A stretch of DNA of 64,000 bases. It comes from Lysobacterales bacterium (GTDB lineage Bacteria > Pseudomonadota > Gammaproteobacteria > Xanthomonadales > Xanthomonadaceae). Both the position numbers and the translations under genes were made by a program. Under the pieces are notes generated by a model, which saw nothing but the letters and a program-made list of their open reading frames with translations, was not told the origin of the DNA and ran no database searches. The stretch's first letter is position 1, and the number at the start of each line of letters is the position of its first letter. Of this stretch, positions 30,177-41,693 are shown piece after piece. Location of the stretch: positions 1,116,001 through 1,180,000 of the forward strand of contig JADCRD010000001.1 in NCBI GenBank assembly GCA_014946745.1, given 5' to 3'.

Positions 30177-30983
30177 CTAGACCTCGATCACCGGCGGCGG
30201 CGACGGCGGCTCTGCGGCGTTGCTCTCGCTCCCCGCCGGGCGCGCGAACACATCTTTCCAGGCGAGGTAGAGCACGCAGGCGATCAGCGGCGTGAACAGG
30301 CTGCCGACGATCAGCGCGCCCAGGTAGAAGGGCAGCCAGCTCAGCAGCAGGGCGAGCGCGGCGCGGGCGAAGAACAGGGTCGCCACCGTCAGCAGGAAGG
30401 CGCCCAAGTTGGCGGCTGCTGCCTGGGCACTTTCGCGCATGGCCGGAAACGGGTCGACGCCATCGAACATCACCCGCGGCAGGGCGAAGAACAACAGGGC
30501 GGCCGTGGCGATGCCGAGCGGAACCAGCAGCAGCATCAGCATGAACAGGCCGCCGCTGCCGAACAGCGTGACCGGGTCGACCGTACTCGGGTCAACGGCC
30601 TTGCCGCCCTCGGCCATCAGCGCGGCCGCACCGGAACTCAGCAGCACCATCACCCCGAGCACGGCCGCCATGATGACGAAGGCCACGCTGGGCAGGCAGA
30701 GCGCAATCAGTGGGCCGGCCTTGCCGGGCTGCTTGAAGCCCTCCATCAGCTGGTCGAAATCGGCCTGACCGCCCTCGTTCTGGGTGCGCGCGGCGCTGGC
30801 GATGCCGGCGTAAAAGACCGGGCCGACGATCAGCAGGGCCATGGCGCCGAGCAGCGGCACCACCGCGATCGCCGTGATTGCCAGGCCCATCAGCAGAAAG
30901 GGCGCTGGATTGGCCAGCAGCAGCTGCACGGCGCCGCGGATCCATTCCACGGCCTGTGCGGGTTCGACGCGCTTGAAGTGCAT
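30177..30983 (-). CDS. BPSS1780-type integral membrane protein
   Basis: 268 residues, largely hydrophobic with about six helices. The N-terminus FKRVEPAQAVEWIRGAVQLLLANPAPFL and the internal GPVFYAGIASAARTQNEGGQADFDQLMEGFKQPGKAGPLIAL are the recognisable family segments. The C-terminus is a Pro/Glu-rich tail. The function is unknown. Neighbours give no clue: repeat B lies downstream, and an amidotransferase gene upstream in the same direction at 40 bases. Confidence 0.75.
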   Translation of the reverse strand: MHFKRVEPAQAVEWIRGAVQLLLANPAPFLLMGLAITAIAVVPLLGAMALLIVGPVFYAGIASAARTQNEGGQADFDQLMEGFKQPGKAGPLIALCLPSVAFVIMAAVLGVMVLLSSGAAALMAEGGKAVDPSTVDPVTLFGSGGLFMLMLLLVPLGIATAALLFFALPRVMFDGVDPFPAMRESAQAAAANLGAFLLTVATLFFARAALALLLSWLPFYLGALIVGSLFTPLIACVLYLAWKDVFARPAGSESNAAEPPSPPPVIEV

Positions 30984-31022
30984 TCCTTGACTCCGGAGAA
31001 CTAATGAGGGGCCGATCGAGGC

Positions 31023-31744
31023 TCAGGCGTGACGCTGGCGCGCATGCCGCACGAAGCGCCGCAGCACTTCACGCGCTCTGGGGGCGGGGCGGACGTCGCG
31101 GGCCAGGCCATGTGGGCAGCAGCCCTCGCGGCGCAGGTCCTCGCCGCGGGCGCGGATATAGCCACGCATCATCTGCGCGCTGAACTCGGGATGGAACTGC
31201 ACGCCCCAGGTCTGCGCGCCGACGCGAAAAGCCTGGCAGTCGTCGCGATCGGACTGCGCCAGCACGACGGCGTCTTTCGGCGGCGCCAGCACGGTCTGCA
31301 GGTGGGTCGTGTGCGCCGGCAGCTCGGTGGGCAGGCCACCGAACAGCGGATCGCGCGTCGCTTCGGGCTTCAGCCGCACCGCGACGGTGCCCATCTCGCG
31401 ACCGCGCGGGTTGTAGCCGACCTCGCCGCCAAAGGCATGCGCCAGCAGCTGGTGCCCGTAGCAGATGCCGAACAGCGGTAGGCCGCGGGCTTCGGCCTCG
31501 CGCAGCCACTCGGCGCTGCGCTCGCTCCAGGGCAGACGCTCGGTGACCATCGCCGCCGAGCCGGTGACGAAGACGCCGGCATAGCGCTTCGGATCGGGCA
31601 GGTCGGCGCCGTCGAGCACCGCGCAGACGGCGGTCTCCCGCGCGCCCAAGCCCGCGGCCACGCGGATCCAGTGGGTGAAGGGGCCGAGCCGGCGCAGCGA
31701 AGGCACCGGGCGACCGGTTTCAAGAATCAGAAAGGGCAGGTGGC

Positions 31745-31748
<4 letters not shown>
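31023..31748 (-). CDS. Class I glutamine amidotransferase
   Basis: 241-residue GuaA-like GATase. The nucleophile is in FGICYGHQLLAHAFGG (C96), with the oxyanion region GSAAMV; the His/Glu pair is in WGVQFHPEFS. No synthetase domain is attached, so it resembles the stand-alone GMP-synthase-like amidotransferases (some act as glutaminases or gamma-glutamyl hydrolases). The ATG overlaps the GspE-type ATPase stop by 4 bases (ATGA), implying coupled translation with an apparently unrelated protein. Confidence 0.88.
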
Positions 31749-33556
<1,808 letters not shown>

Positions 33557-33603
33557 GCGGGCTTGGCTTCCTCGCCAGCGGCCGGAGGGCCGCGAAAATC
33601 TGC

Positions 33604-33618
33604 CCGCTATACTAGCGC
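33604..33618. promoter_or_regulatory. Candidate overlapping divergent -10 boxes (glyQ / GspE-like gene)
   Basis: CGCTATACTAGCG is a short palindrome giving TATACT on the plus strand (33608-33613, 32 bases before the glyQ ATG) and TAGTAT on the minus strand (about 50 bases before the ATPase start). It could serve both divergent genes. -35 boxes are weak. Confidence 0.4.
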
Positions 33619-33644
33619 GCTTGCCCATGCCGCCCCGGTGAACC

Positions 33645-34612
<968 letters not shown>

Positions 34613-34613
<1 letters not shown>

Positions 34614-36802
34614 TGAGCACTGCATCGCTGTTGATCGAACTCGGCACCGAAGAGCTGCCGGTCAAGGCCCTGCCCGAACTCGCCGCGGCCTTTGCCGACG
34701 GCGTGGTCGCAGGCCTCGCCAAGCGCGGCGTGACCCATGGCGCAGCGCGCCGCCTGTACAGCGCGCGTCGCCTCGCGGTGCTGATCGAAGACGTCGCCAG
34801 CGAGCAGCCCGAGCAGCGCTCGGAAGTGCTCGGCCCCTACCTCAACATCGGCCTCGATGCCGAAGGCAACCCCACGCCGGCGCTGAAGGGCTTCGCGCAG
34901 AAGAACGGCGTCGAATGGAGTGCGCTGGAACGCACCACCGACAGCAAGGGCGAGCGCTTCGTCGCCCGCTCGGTCAAGCCGGGCGCGCGCACGGCCGACC
35001 TGTTGAACGATGTGCTGGCCGAAACGCTGAAGGCGATGCCGATCCCCAAGCCGATGCGCTGGGGTGCACACGAGTACGGCTTCGCGCGGCCGGCGCACTG
35101 GCTGATCGTGCTGCTCGGCGGCGACATCGTCGAAGCCTCGACGCTGGGGCTCACCTCCGACCGCATGAGCCGCGGCCACCGCTTCCACCACGCCAAGCCG
35201 GTCTGGATCGCCAAGCCCGAGGACTACATCGACAGCCTGCGCGCGGCCAAGGTGCTGGTCGATGCCGACGAGCGCCGCGCGCGCATCCGCGCGCTGGTGA
35301 ACGAGGCGGCACAGGCCGTCGGTGGCGTGGCGCGCATCGACGCCGGCATCCTCGAAGAGGTGCAGTGCCTGAACGAGTGGCCGCAGCCGATCACCTGCAG
35401 CTTCGAGCGCGAGTTCCTGCGCGTGCCGCAGGAGGCGCTGATCGCCACCATGGAAGCCAACCAGAAGTTCTTCCCGGTGCTGGACGCCGAAGACCGGCTC
35501 ACCGAGCACTTCATCGGCATCGCCAATATCGAATCGAAAGATCCGCGCGAGGTCCGCAAGGGCTACGAGCGCGTGATCCGCCCGCGGTTTGCGGATGCCA
35601 AGTTCTTCTTCGACGAGGATCTGAAGCAGGGCCTGGCCTCGATGAACGAGGGCCTTCGATCCGTGACCTACCAGCAGAAGCTGGGCAGCTATGCCGACAA
35701 GGTCGCGCGCATCGCCGCACTCGCACGCTCGCTGGCCCCGGCCTTCGGCGTCGACGCCGAGCTGGCCGCGCGCGCCGCCGGCTACTGCAAAGCGGATCTG
35801 CAGTCACGCATGGTCGGCGAGTTCCCCGAGCTGCAGGGCATCGCAGGCCGCTACTACGCGGCCGCTGCCGGTGAGCCTGTGGAACTGGCGGCCGCGCTGG
35901 ACGAGGTCTACATGCCGCGCTTCGCCGGCGACGCGATCGCGCAGTCGAAGCTGGGCCAGCTGCTGGCCGTGGCCGAGCGGCTGGACACGCTGGCGGGTGG
36001 GTTTGCGGCCGGGCTGAAGCCGACCGGCAACAAGGATCCGTTTGCGCTGCGACGCAATGCGCTGGGCTTGGCGCGGACGTTGATTGAGGGTGGAGTGAAC
36101 CTCAATGTGGACGACGCGATCGAAGCCAGTCTGGCCGAGGTCGGAGAGCACATCGCTCTGCAGCTGCGCCGCGCCGCGGCTTTGAAGGCGCTGCCAGAGG
36201 GTGCGCCGTCGTCCGAGCGCGAGGCCGCGCTGGCTGCGGCGGGCGCGGATTCCGCCGTGTCGCGCGTTATGCCCAAAGCGGACGACATTGCCGAACTCCG
36301 CGACTTCATCTTCGACCGCCTCCGCGGCTACTACGCCGACCAGGGCGTGCCGGCCCAGCAGTTCGAAGCCGTGCTGGAGTTGAAGCCCGCCTCGCTGACC
36401 GATTTCGACGCGCGGCTCAAGGCCATCGCCGAATTCGCCAAGCTGCCCGAAGCCGCCGCGCTGGCTGCGGCCAACAAGCGCATCCGCAACATTCTGCGCA
36501 AGAGCGAGGACGCGTTGCCCGAACAGATCAACCCGGACCTGTTCGAAGGCGATGCCGAAAGCGGCCTGCACGGCGCCATCGAAGCCGCCATCGCCGCCAC
36601 CGACCCGCTGCTGGCGAACCGCGACTACGTCGGCGTGCTGATGCGCCTCGCCCAGCTGCGGCCTACGGTCGACGGCTTCTTCGAGGCGGTGATGGTGATG
36701 GCCGACGACCCCAAGGTCCGCGGCAACCGCCTCGCCCTGCTCAAGCGCCTCTCCGACCGCTTCCTCGCCGTCGCCGACGTCTCCCAGTTGGCGGCGGGGT
36801 AG
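34613..36802 (+). CDS. glyS: Glycyl-tRNA synthetase beta subunit
   Basis: 729 residues; tRNA-binding subunit with the B3/4-like N-terminal part (LLIELGTEELPVKALPELAAAFADGV), a central HD-like region, and a C-terminal anticodon-binding domain (RIRNILRK, LMRLAQLRPTVDGFFEAVMVM). The ATG 34613 lies 7 bases after GGAGG and overlaps the glyQ stop by one base; GTG 34610 is an alternative start one codon earlier. Length and ends match the family. Confidence 0.97.
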
Positions 36803-36810
36803 TGCGCGAC

Positions 36811-36838
36811 CCCATAGGGTGGGTCTCGACCCACCGGA
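36811..36838. repeat. Single GGTGGGTC-N-GACCCACC palindrome
   Basis: CATAGGGTGGGTCTCGACCC with ACCGGAGC following, immediately after the glyS stop. It is the only copy of this palindrome family seen outside the 10885-11412 cluster. Placed just after a gene, it could form a transcript-end hairpin. Confidence 0.6.
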
Positions 36839-36969
36839 GCTCGACGCTCGCCTCAGTCAAGGCGCTGGGCGCTCTTGAGCCCTTCGCCTCCCGGGAGCGG
36901 CTCGAAGGCGCACATTGGCTGCCGGTTGCAGCCGATGTCCCCGGGGGCCCAAGCGAAGCCCGTTTCAAG

Positions 36970-37467
36970 CCCCTCTCCCCTCGGGAGAGGGGTTGGGGTG
37001 AGGGCCGGGCGAAGCGCAGGCTCCGAGCTTTGCCAAGCAATGCGACTCGGTTCTCGCCTCAGCTTTTGCGGGCAGGAGCCCGCGCCTTCCCCGGGGCCCC
37101 TGGGGAGCGGCAGGAGGCGGTCGATCCGCCCGAAGGGTTGGCCGCAGGGATGCGGCCAAGGTTTTCGACAGGCCATGGATGGCCTGTCCGAAAACCCCGA
37201 TCGCCTCACGCGAACCCGGAGCGCTGGGATGCGCGTAGGGCGCGGACGAGGGGTGGCCTTCTCTTTGGTTACTTTCTCTTGGCCACTCAAGAGAAAGTGC
37301 CTCGGGCAGCCCGCAGGGCTGACCGAAAGCTCTTGCTCTTGGCTTTGAGCGATAGGCTATCGAAATGCCCAGCAGCCAAAGAGCCGAGTAGGCATTCTTG
37401 GCAACACTCGGAGCGTGCGCTTCGCCCGGCCCTCACCCCAACCCCTCTCCCATTGGGAGAGGGGCTA
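36970..37467. repeat. About 500-bp element with long inverted ends
   Basis: Each end has a CCCCTCTCCC-N-GGGAGAGGGG palindrome (36970-36992 and about 37442-37464). Inside each lies a further block of about 50 bases in inverted orientation (TTGGGGTGAGGGCCGGGCGA..., then GCTCCGAG..TTGCCAAG). Between them are two more hairpins: GTTTTCGACAGGCC/GGCCTGTCCGAAAAC (37161-37195) and a perfect 11-bp stem ACTTTCTCTTG/CAAGAGAAAGT (37271-37298). No transposase is present, so it looks like a MITE-like non-autonomous element or stacked palindromic repeats. Together with 36803-36969 it fills the whole glyS-recQ spacer; no gene is seen. Confidence 0.65.
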
Positions 37468-37505
37468 GAAGCGCCACCCGACGCGCGTGCCCGGCGCAAA
37501 GCCCC

Positions 37506-39317
37506 ATGACCGACCGCCTCCACGACACCCTCAAATCGGTCTTCGGCCACAGTCAGTTCCGTGGCCCGCAGCAGGCCATCGTCGAGCATCTGGTCGCCGG
37601 CAACGACTGTCTGGTGCTGATGCCCACCGGCGGCGGAAAGTCGCTGTGCTATCAGCTGCCGGCGCTGTTGCGTGATGGAGTCGGCGTGGTGATCTCGCCG
37701 CTGATCGCGCTGATGCAGGATCAGGTCGAAGCTCTGCGCCAGCTTGGCGTGCGCGCGGCCTTTCTGAATTCCAGCCTGGACTCCGAAACCGCCGCCGGCG
37801 TCGAGATGGACCTGCTGAACGGCGATCTCGATCTGCTCTACGTCGCCCCCGAGCGCCTGCTCACGGGGCGCTTCTTGAGTTTGCTGTCGCGCGTCAAGGT
37901 CGGCCTGTTCGCCATCGACGAGGCGCACTGCGTCTCGCAGTGGGGCCACGATTTCCGCCCCGAGTACCGCGAGCTCAACCTGCTGCACGAGCGCTGGCCG
38001 GACGTGCCGCGGATCGCGCTGACCGCGACCGCCGACCCGCCGACCCAGCGCGAGATTGTCGAGCGCCTCGGGCTGACGGAAGCGAAGCAGTTCGTCACCA
38101 GCTTCGACCGCGCCAACATCCGCTATCGCATCGCCTACAAGCAGAACGCCAAGCGTCAGCTCAGCGATTTCCTCGATCGCCATCGCGGCGAGACCGGCAT
38201 CGTCTACGCGATGACCCGCAAGCGCGTAGAGGAAACCGCCGAGGCCCTGCAGCAGCTCGGTCATTCGGCCTTGCCCTATCACGCGGGCATCGACGCATCG
38301 ATTCGTGCGACGAACCTGCGCCGCTTCCTGCGCGAGGACGGCATCGTGATGGTGGCGACGATCGCCTTCGGCATGGGCATCGACAAACCCGACGTGCGCT
38401 TCGTCGCGCACATCGATCTGCCGCGCTCGATGGAGGGCTACTACCAGGAAACCGGTCGCGCCGGCCGCGACGGTGCGCCGGCCGAGGCCTGGCTGCTCTA
38501 TGGCCTGGGTGACGTGGTCAACCAAGCGCAGATGATCGAGCGCTCGGAGTCGTCGGATGAGCGCAAGCGCGTGGAGCGCCGCAAGCTCGATCAGCTGCTG
38601 GGCTTCTGCGAATCGGTGCGCTGCCGGCGGCAGGTGCTGCTGGAGGGCTTCGGCGAGGTCTATCCAAAGCCCTGCGGCAACTGCGACAACTGCCTGGAGC
38701 CGGCCGACACCTGGGACGGCACGGTGGCGGTGCAGAAGGCGCTGTCCTGCATCTACCGCACTGGCCAGCGCTTCGGCGTGGTGCATCTGATCGACGTGCT
38801 GCGCGGCGCCGACCACGAGCGCATCCGCCAGCATGGCCACGACAAACTCACGGTCTACGGCCTGGGACGCGAGCTGGACGAGTCGACCTGGCGCAGCGTC
38901 TATCGGCAGATCCTCGCCGGTGGGCTCGCGGTGATCGATATCGATGGCTATGGCGCCCTGCGCCTGACCGAAGCGAGCCGCGCTGTGCTCAGAGGCGAGC
39001 AGCCGGTGCGTCTGCGTCGCGACCCTGAAGTCATCAAGGGCAAGCGCGGGCCGAAGCCGGGTACCGCGCGGCGCAGCGCGGTGGAGTTCGCCGACCCCGA
39101 CACCGAGGCGCGCTTCCTGGCGCTGCGTGAGCTGCGCTCGCGGCTGGCGCGCGAGCAGAACGTGCCGGCCTATGTGATCTTCCACGACAGCACGCTGGCG
39201 GCGATTGCCGAGGCCGATCCGCAGGACCTCGACGAACTCGGCGAGATTGCCGGCCTGGGCGCGCGCAAGCTGGAGCGCTACGGCGAGGCGGTGCTCGACG
39301 CGTTGGGGGAGCTGTAG
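37506..39317 (+). CDS. recQ: ATP-dependent DNA helicase RecQ
   Basis: 3'-5' superfamily 2 helicase, 603 residues from ATG 37506 (MTDRLHDTLKSVFGHSQFRGPQQ). Walker A is MPTGGGKSLCYQLPAL (about 37-52). The DEAH box lies in FAIDEAHCVSQWGHDFRPEY, and motif VI in ETGRAGRDG. The RecQ-C zinc site CESVRCRR...PCGNCDNC is followed by a winged helix and a C-terminal HRDC domain (FLALRELRSRLAREQNVPAYVIF). It acts in recombination and fork repair. Repeat elements lie both before and after the gene. Confidence 0.97.
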   Translation: MTDRLHDTLKSVFGHSQFRGPQQAIVEHLVAGNDCLVLMPTGGGKSLCYQLPALLRDGVGVVISPLIALMQDQVEALRQLGVRAAFLNSSLDSETAAGVEMDLLNGDLDLLYVAPERLLTGRFLSLLSRVKVGLFAIDEAHCVSQWGHDFRPEYRELNLLHERWPDVPRIALTATADPPTQREIVERLGLTEAKQFVTSFDRANIRYRIAYKQNAKRQLSDFLDRHRGETGIVYAMTRKRVEETAEALQQLGHSALPYHAGIDASIRATNLRRFLREDGIVMVATIAFGMGIDKPDVRFVAHIDLPRSMEGYYQETGRAGRDGAPAEAWLLYGLGDVVNQAQMIERSESSDERKRVERRKLDQLLGFCESVRCRRQVLLEGFGEVYPKPCGNCDNCLEPADTWDGTVAVQKALSCIYRTGQRFGVVHLIDVLRGADHERIRQHGHDKLTVYGLGRELDESTWRSVYRQILAGGLAVIDIDGYGALRLTEASRAVLRGEQPVRLRRDPEVIKGKRGPKPGTARRSAVEFADPDTEARFLALRELRSRLAREQNVPAYVIFHDSTLAAIAEADPQDLDELGEIAGLGARKLERYGEAVLDALGEL

Positions 39318-39356
39318 GCGGGCACCTTGTCGCGAGATCGATCCCCCTCTCCCCAA

Positions 39357-39432
39357 CCCCTCTCCCTCCAGGGGAGAGGGGCTTTAGGCTGATGCGGCGG
39401 ATGCCGACGCCGACGCCGACGCCGACGCCGAG
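39357..39432. repeat. CCCCTCTCCC palindrome and GCCGAC hexamer repeat
   Basis: A CCCCTCTCCC-TCCA-GGGGAGAGGGG hairpin (39357-39381) follows the recQ stop by 40 bases. It is followed by five tandem GCCGAC hexamers (about 39403-39432). The hairpin may end recQ transcripts. Confidence 0.65.
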
Positions 39433-39460
39433 CCTCAGTCTGTCAAGACTTGCGACAGTT

Positions 39461-39630
39461 CCCATCCCCGATCCCGATCCCGATCCCGATCCCGATCCCG
39501 AATCCCGAATCCCGAATCCCGAATCCCGAATCCCGAATCCCGAATCCCGAATCCCGAATCCCGAATCCCGAATCCCCAATCCCCAATCCCCAATCCCCAA
39601 TCCCATCCCAATCCCCAATCCCCAATCCCC
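39461..39630. repeat. Long tandem array of CCGAATC/CCCAATC heptamers
   Basis: About 170 bases of tandem repeat. First come hexameric CGATCC units, then about eleven AATCCCG heptamers, then about seven AATCCCC heptamers. The minus strand is a run of more than 20 G-tracts of 3-4 separated by ATT or ATTC, a G-quadruplex-forming pattern. The array ends 7 bases before the ATG of the GNAT gene. It is the longest array of this family in the window. Confidence 0.9.
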
Positions 39631-39637
39631 GCTCCAA

Positions 39638-40201
39638 ATGCCCACACTCCACTTTCGATTCGCCGACGAGTCCGACGCCTCCGCCATCGCCGATCTGGTC
39701 GAGAGCGGCTATCGCGGCGAGCGTAGTCGCGCCGGCTGGACCACCGAGGCCGACCTGCTGGACGGCCAGCGCATCGATGTCGCGGGCGTGCTGGCGGTGA
39801 TCCGCGATCCGGCCAGCCGCGTGCTGCTGGCCGAGCGCGACTCGGAGGTCGGCGCAGAGCTGGTCGGCTGTGCGCAGCTCGAACGCAAGCCGGGCTACGT
39901 CTACTTCGGCATGTTCTCGGTGCGGCCGGGCCTGCAGAACGGCGGCCTCGGCCGAGCGGTGCTGGCCGAGGCCGAGCGCATCGCGCGCGAGGCCTGGGCA
40001 CTGCGCGAGGTGCGGATGAGCGTGATCACACAGCGCGGCGAGCTGATCGCGTGGTACGAGCGCCGCGGCTACACGCGCACCGGTGAGTACCTGCCGTTTC
40101 CCTACGGCGACGAGCGCTTCGGCAAGCCGAGGCGCGAGGATCTTCGCTTCGAGGTGCTGCGCAAGCGATTGGTCCCGTCGATGGCGTCGGACGCGCCGTG
40201 A
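39638..40201 (+). CDS. GNAT-family N-acetyltransferase
   Basis: 187-residue acetyl-CoA-dependent acetyltransferase of unknown substrate. It starts MPTLHFRFADESDASAIADLVESGYRG, has beta4 GYVYFGMFSVRPGLQNGGLGRAVLAEAERIA with the acetyl-CoA loop pattern (RPGLQNGGLG), and ends with RRGYTRTGEYLPFPYGDE. The ATG 39638 is immediately preceded by the heptamer array, which leaves almost no room for a normal ribosome-binding site. The frame is also open through the repeats, but that extension is only repeat translation. Confidence 0.88.
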   Translation: MPTLHFRFADESDASAIADLVESGYRGERSRAGWTTEADLLDGQRIDVAGVLAVIRDPASRVLLAERDSEVGAELVGCAQLERKPGYVYFGMFSVRPGLQNGGLGRAVLAEAERIAREAWALREVRMSVITQRGELIAWYERRGYTRTGEYLPFPYGDERFGKPRREDLRFEVLRKRLVPSMASDAP

Positions 40202-40323
40202 ACAGGGAGTGGCGCCTGCGCGCCGGCTGAGGACGGGCGAAGGCTGAGGACAGGCGAAGGCCGCCGGATCATCCGCGCTGTTCCTCGCTGCGGGGCTGCA
40301 GAGGCAAGGCGAGGCGCGTTCGA

Positions 40324-41499
40324 CTATTCCCAGAGTTTGATCTGGCCGGTCAGCAGGCCCTGGTAGCGCTCGGCGGACAGCGCTTCGGCAATGCCTTCGC
40401 CGGCGGTGCTGCTGTCGTGCTCGGGGCGATCGGCGATGGGGCGGCCCATGCGATCCAGCAGCAGGCGCACCCGCGGCTTGCCGGGCACCTCGCCGCGGCG
40501 ATAGACGAGACCGATTTCGCCCTTCTCCAGCCGCACCAGGGCCCCGGGCGGAAACACCCCGATCTCGCGGATCATGCTGGCGGCGAGGCCCTCGTCCACC
40601 AGTTTGCCGCGCTCGAGAAAAATGGCGCGCATCGCTTCGGTGGCCGAGACCGCACCGCGGTAAGCGCGCGGGCGGATCAGGGCGCAGTAGATGTCGACCA
40701 GGGCGATGATGCGAGCGCCGCGGCTGATGGCGTCCCCCTGCAGGCCCAGCGGGTAGCCAGACCCGTCCATGCGCTCGTGATGCTGGGCGACCGCATCGAT
40801 CCAGATGGGGTCGTCCACGCCCAGCGCGCGCAGGCTCTGCACGGCGCAGACCGGGTGATCCTGGATGGCCCGGCGCTGTTCATCCGTCAGTTCGGCGCGC
40901 TGCTCGTTGAAGACATCGGCGAGCCTGGAGAGCGTGCAGTCGAAGGTAAGGGCCGCGCCGATCAATGAGTTGCGCTCGGCCTCAGCGAGATCCAGCTTGC
41001 GCGCCAGCAGGTCGGTGAGGATGGCCGCATGCACCGGCCGCGAGGCCGGGCCGTCCTCGCGGCTGCTGAGCTGCATCACGGCCAGCGCGCAGTCGGGGTC
41101 CTGGCCGACGTAGCGCACCAGGCGCGTGCCCAGTTCGTTGAGTTGATCGCCCAAAGCGGGGCCCAGCTCTTCGTCCGGCCGCCCGAGGCTGCGGACGATG
41201 CTCGCCAGCTCTTCGCGGACCCGCGCCAGACCCGCCACCGGCTTCTCGGGCCAGGGCGTGGGCGCGCTGCTCTTGCGGATGGCGACCGGCGTGGATTCGA
41301 TCGGGCGGGCGGCGGCGGCGCCGGCGGCCCGAGTCAATCCCGAGTCATCCATCACGTAGCCGCGAGCGATCAGGGCCGAGCGCGAAGTCTCGGAGCCCAC
41401 CACGTGGCCCGCTTCCAGCAGCAGCTTGCCGCCGCGGTCGTACACGCGAGCCTGCAGAACCTGACCGACGCTGATCTCGTACTCGCTGAGCGGCCGCAT
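40324..41499 (-). CDS. Degenerate HD-GYP domain protein
   Basis: 391 residues from ATG 41499 (MRPLSEYEIS). The N-terminal part (1-100) is variable. The C-terminal half matches the HD-GYP fold of c-di-GMP phosphodiesterases and keeps H157, DHP (H215), HHERMDGSGYP (240-250), RIIALVDIY and the RPRAYRGA segment. The metal-binding HD is FD (F186 D187, in AALTFDCTL in place of a LLHDIGK-type motif) and the later DxxDAL is DIYCAL (C272). It is therefore probably non-catalytic: a c-di-GMP binding or scaffold protein. It is divergent from the GspF-like gene. Confidence 0.85.
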   Translation of the reverse strand: MRPLSEYEISVGQVLQARVYDRGGKLLLEAGHVVGSETSRSALIARGYVMDDSGLTRAAGAAAARPIESTPVAIRKSSAPTPWPEKPVAGLARVREELASIVRSLGRPDEELGPALGDQLNELGTRLVRYVGQDPDCALAVMQLSSREDGPASRPVHAAILTDLLARKLDLAEAERNSLIGAALTFDCTLSRLADVFNEQRAELTDEQRRAIQDHPVCAVQSLRALGVDDPIWIDAVAQHHERMDGSGYPLGLQGDAISRGARIIALVDIYCALIRPRAYRGAVSATEAMRAIFLERGKLVDEGLAASMIREIGVFPPGALVRLEKGEIGLVYRRGEVPGKPRVRLLLDRMGRPIADRPEHDSSTAGEGIAEALSAERYQGLLTGQIKLWE

Positions 41500-41693
41500 T
41501 GGATCTCCGAAGCCGAAGTGTCCCGATCGCAGAAGCAAGTTCTGGGCCGCGAGCCGTGCTAGCGCCCTCCGTTCGTCGCCGGCAGCGCCCTCTCAGCCCG
41601 CGCCGAGATCGGGACCTGTGGCGTGCAGAGGCGTTCGCCTGCGACCGGCGATCCACTCTACCCTGATGCTCCGCGATCGCCCCGGAGGCCGAC

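Noticed and set aside
36802-37509. A 235-codon frame across the glyS-recQ spacer
   Set aside because: It translates palindromic repeats and has no protein character.
37287-39356. A 689-codon minus-strand frame opposite recQ
   Set aside because: It is a reverse-strand shadow of recQ extended through repeat DNA.
39392-39637. N-terminal extension of the GNAT protein through the heptamers
   Set aside because: The added residues are only repeat translation (PNPESRI-type); family similarity begins at MPTLHFRF.
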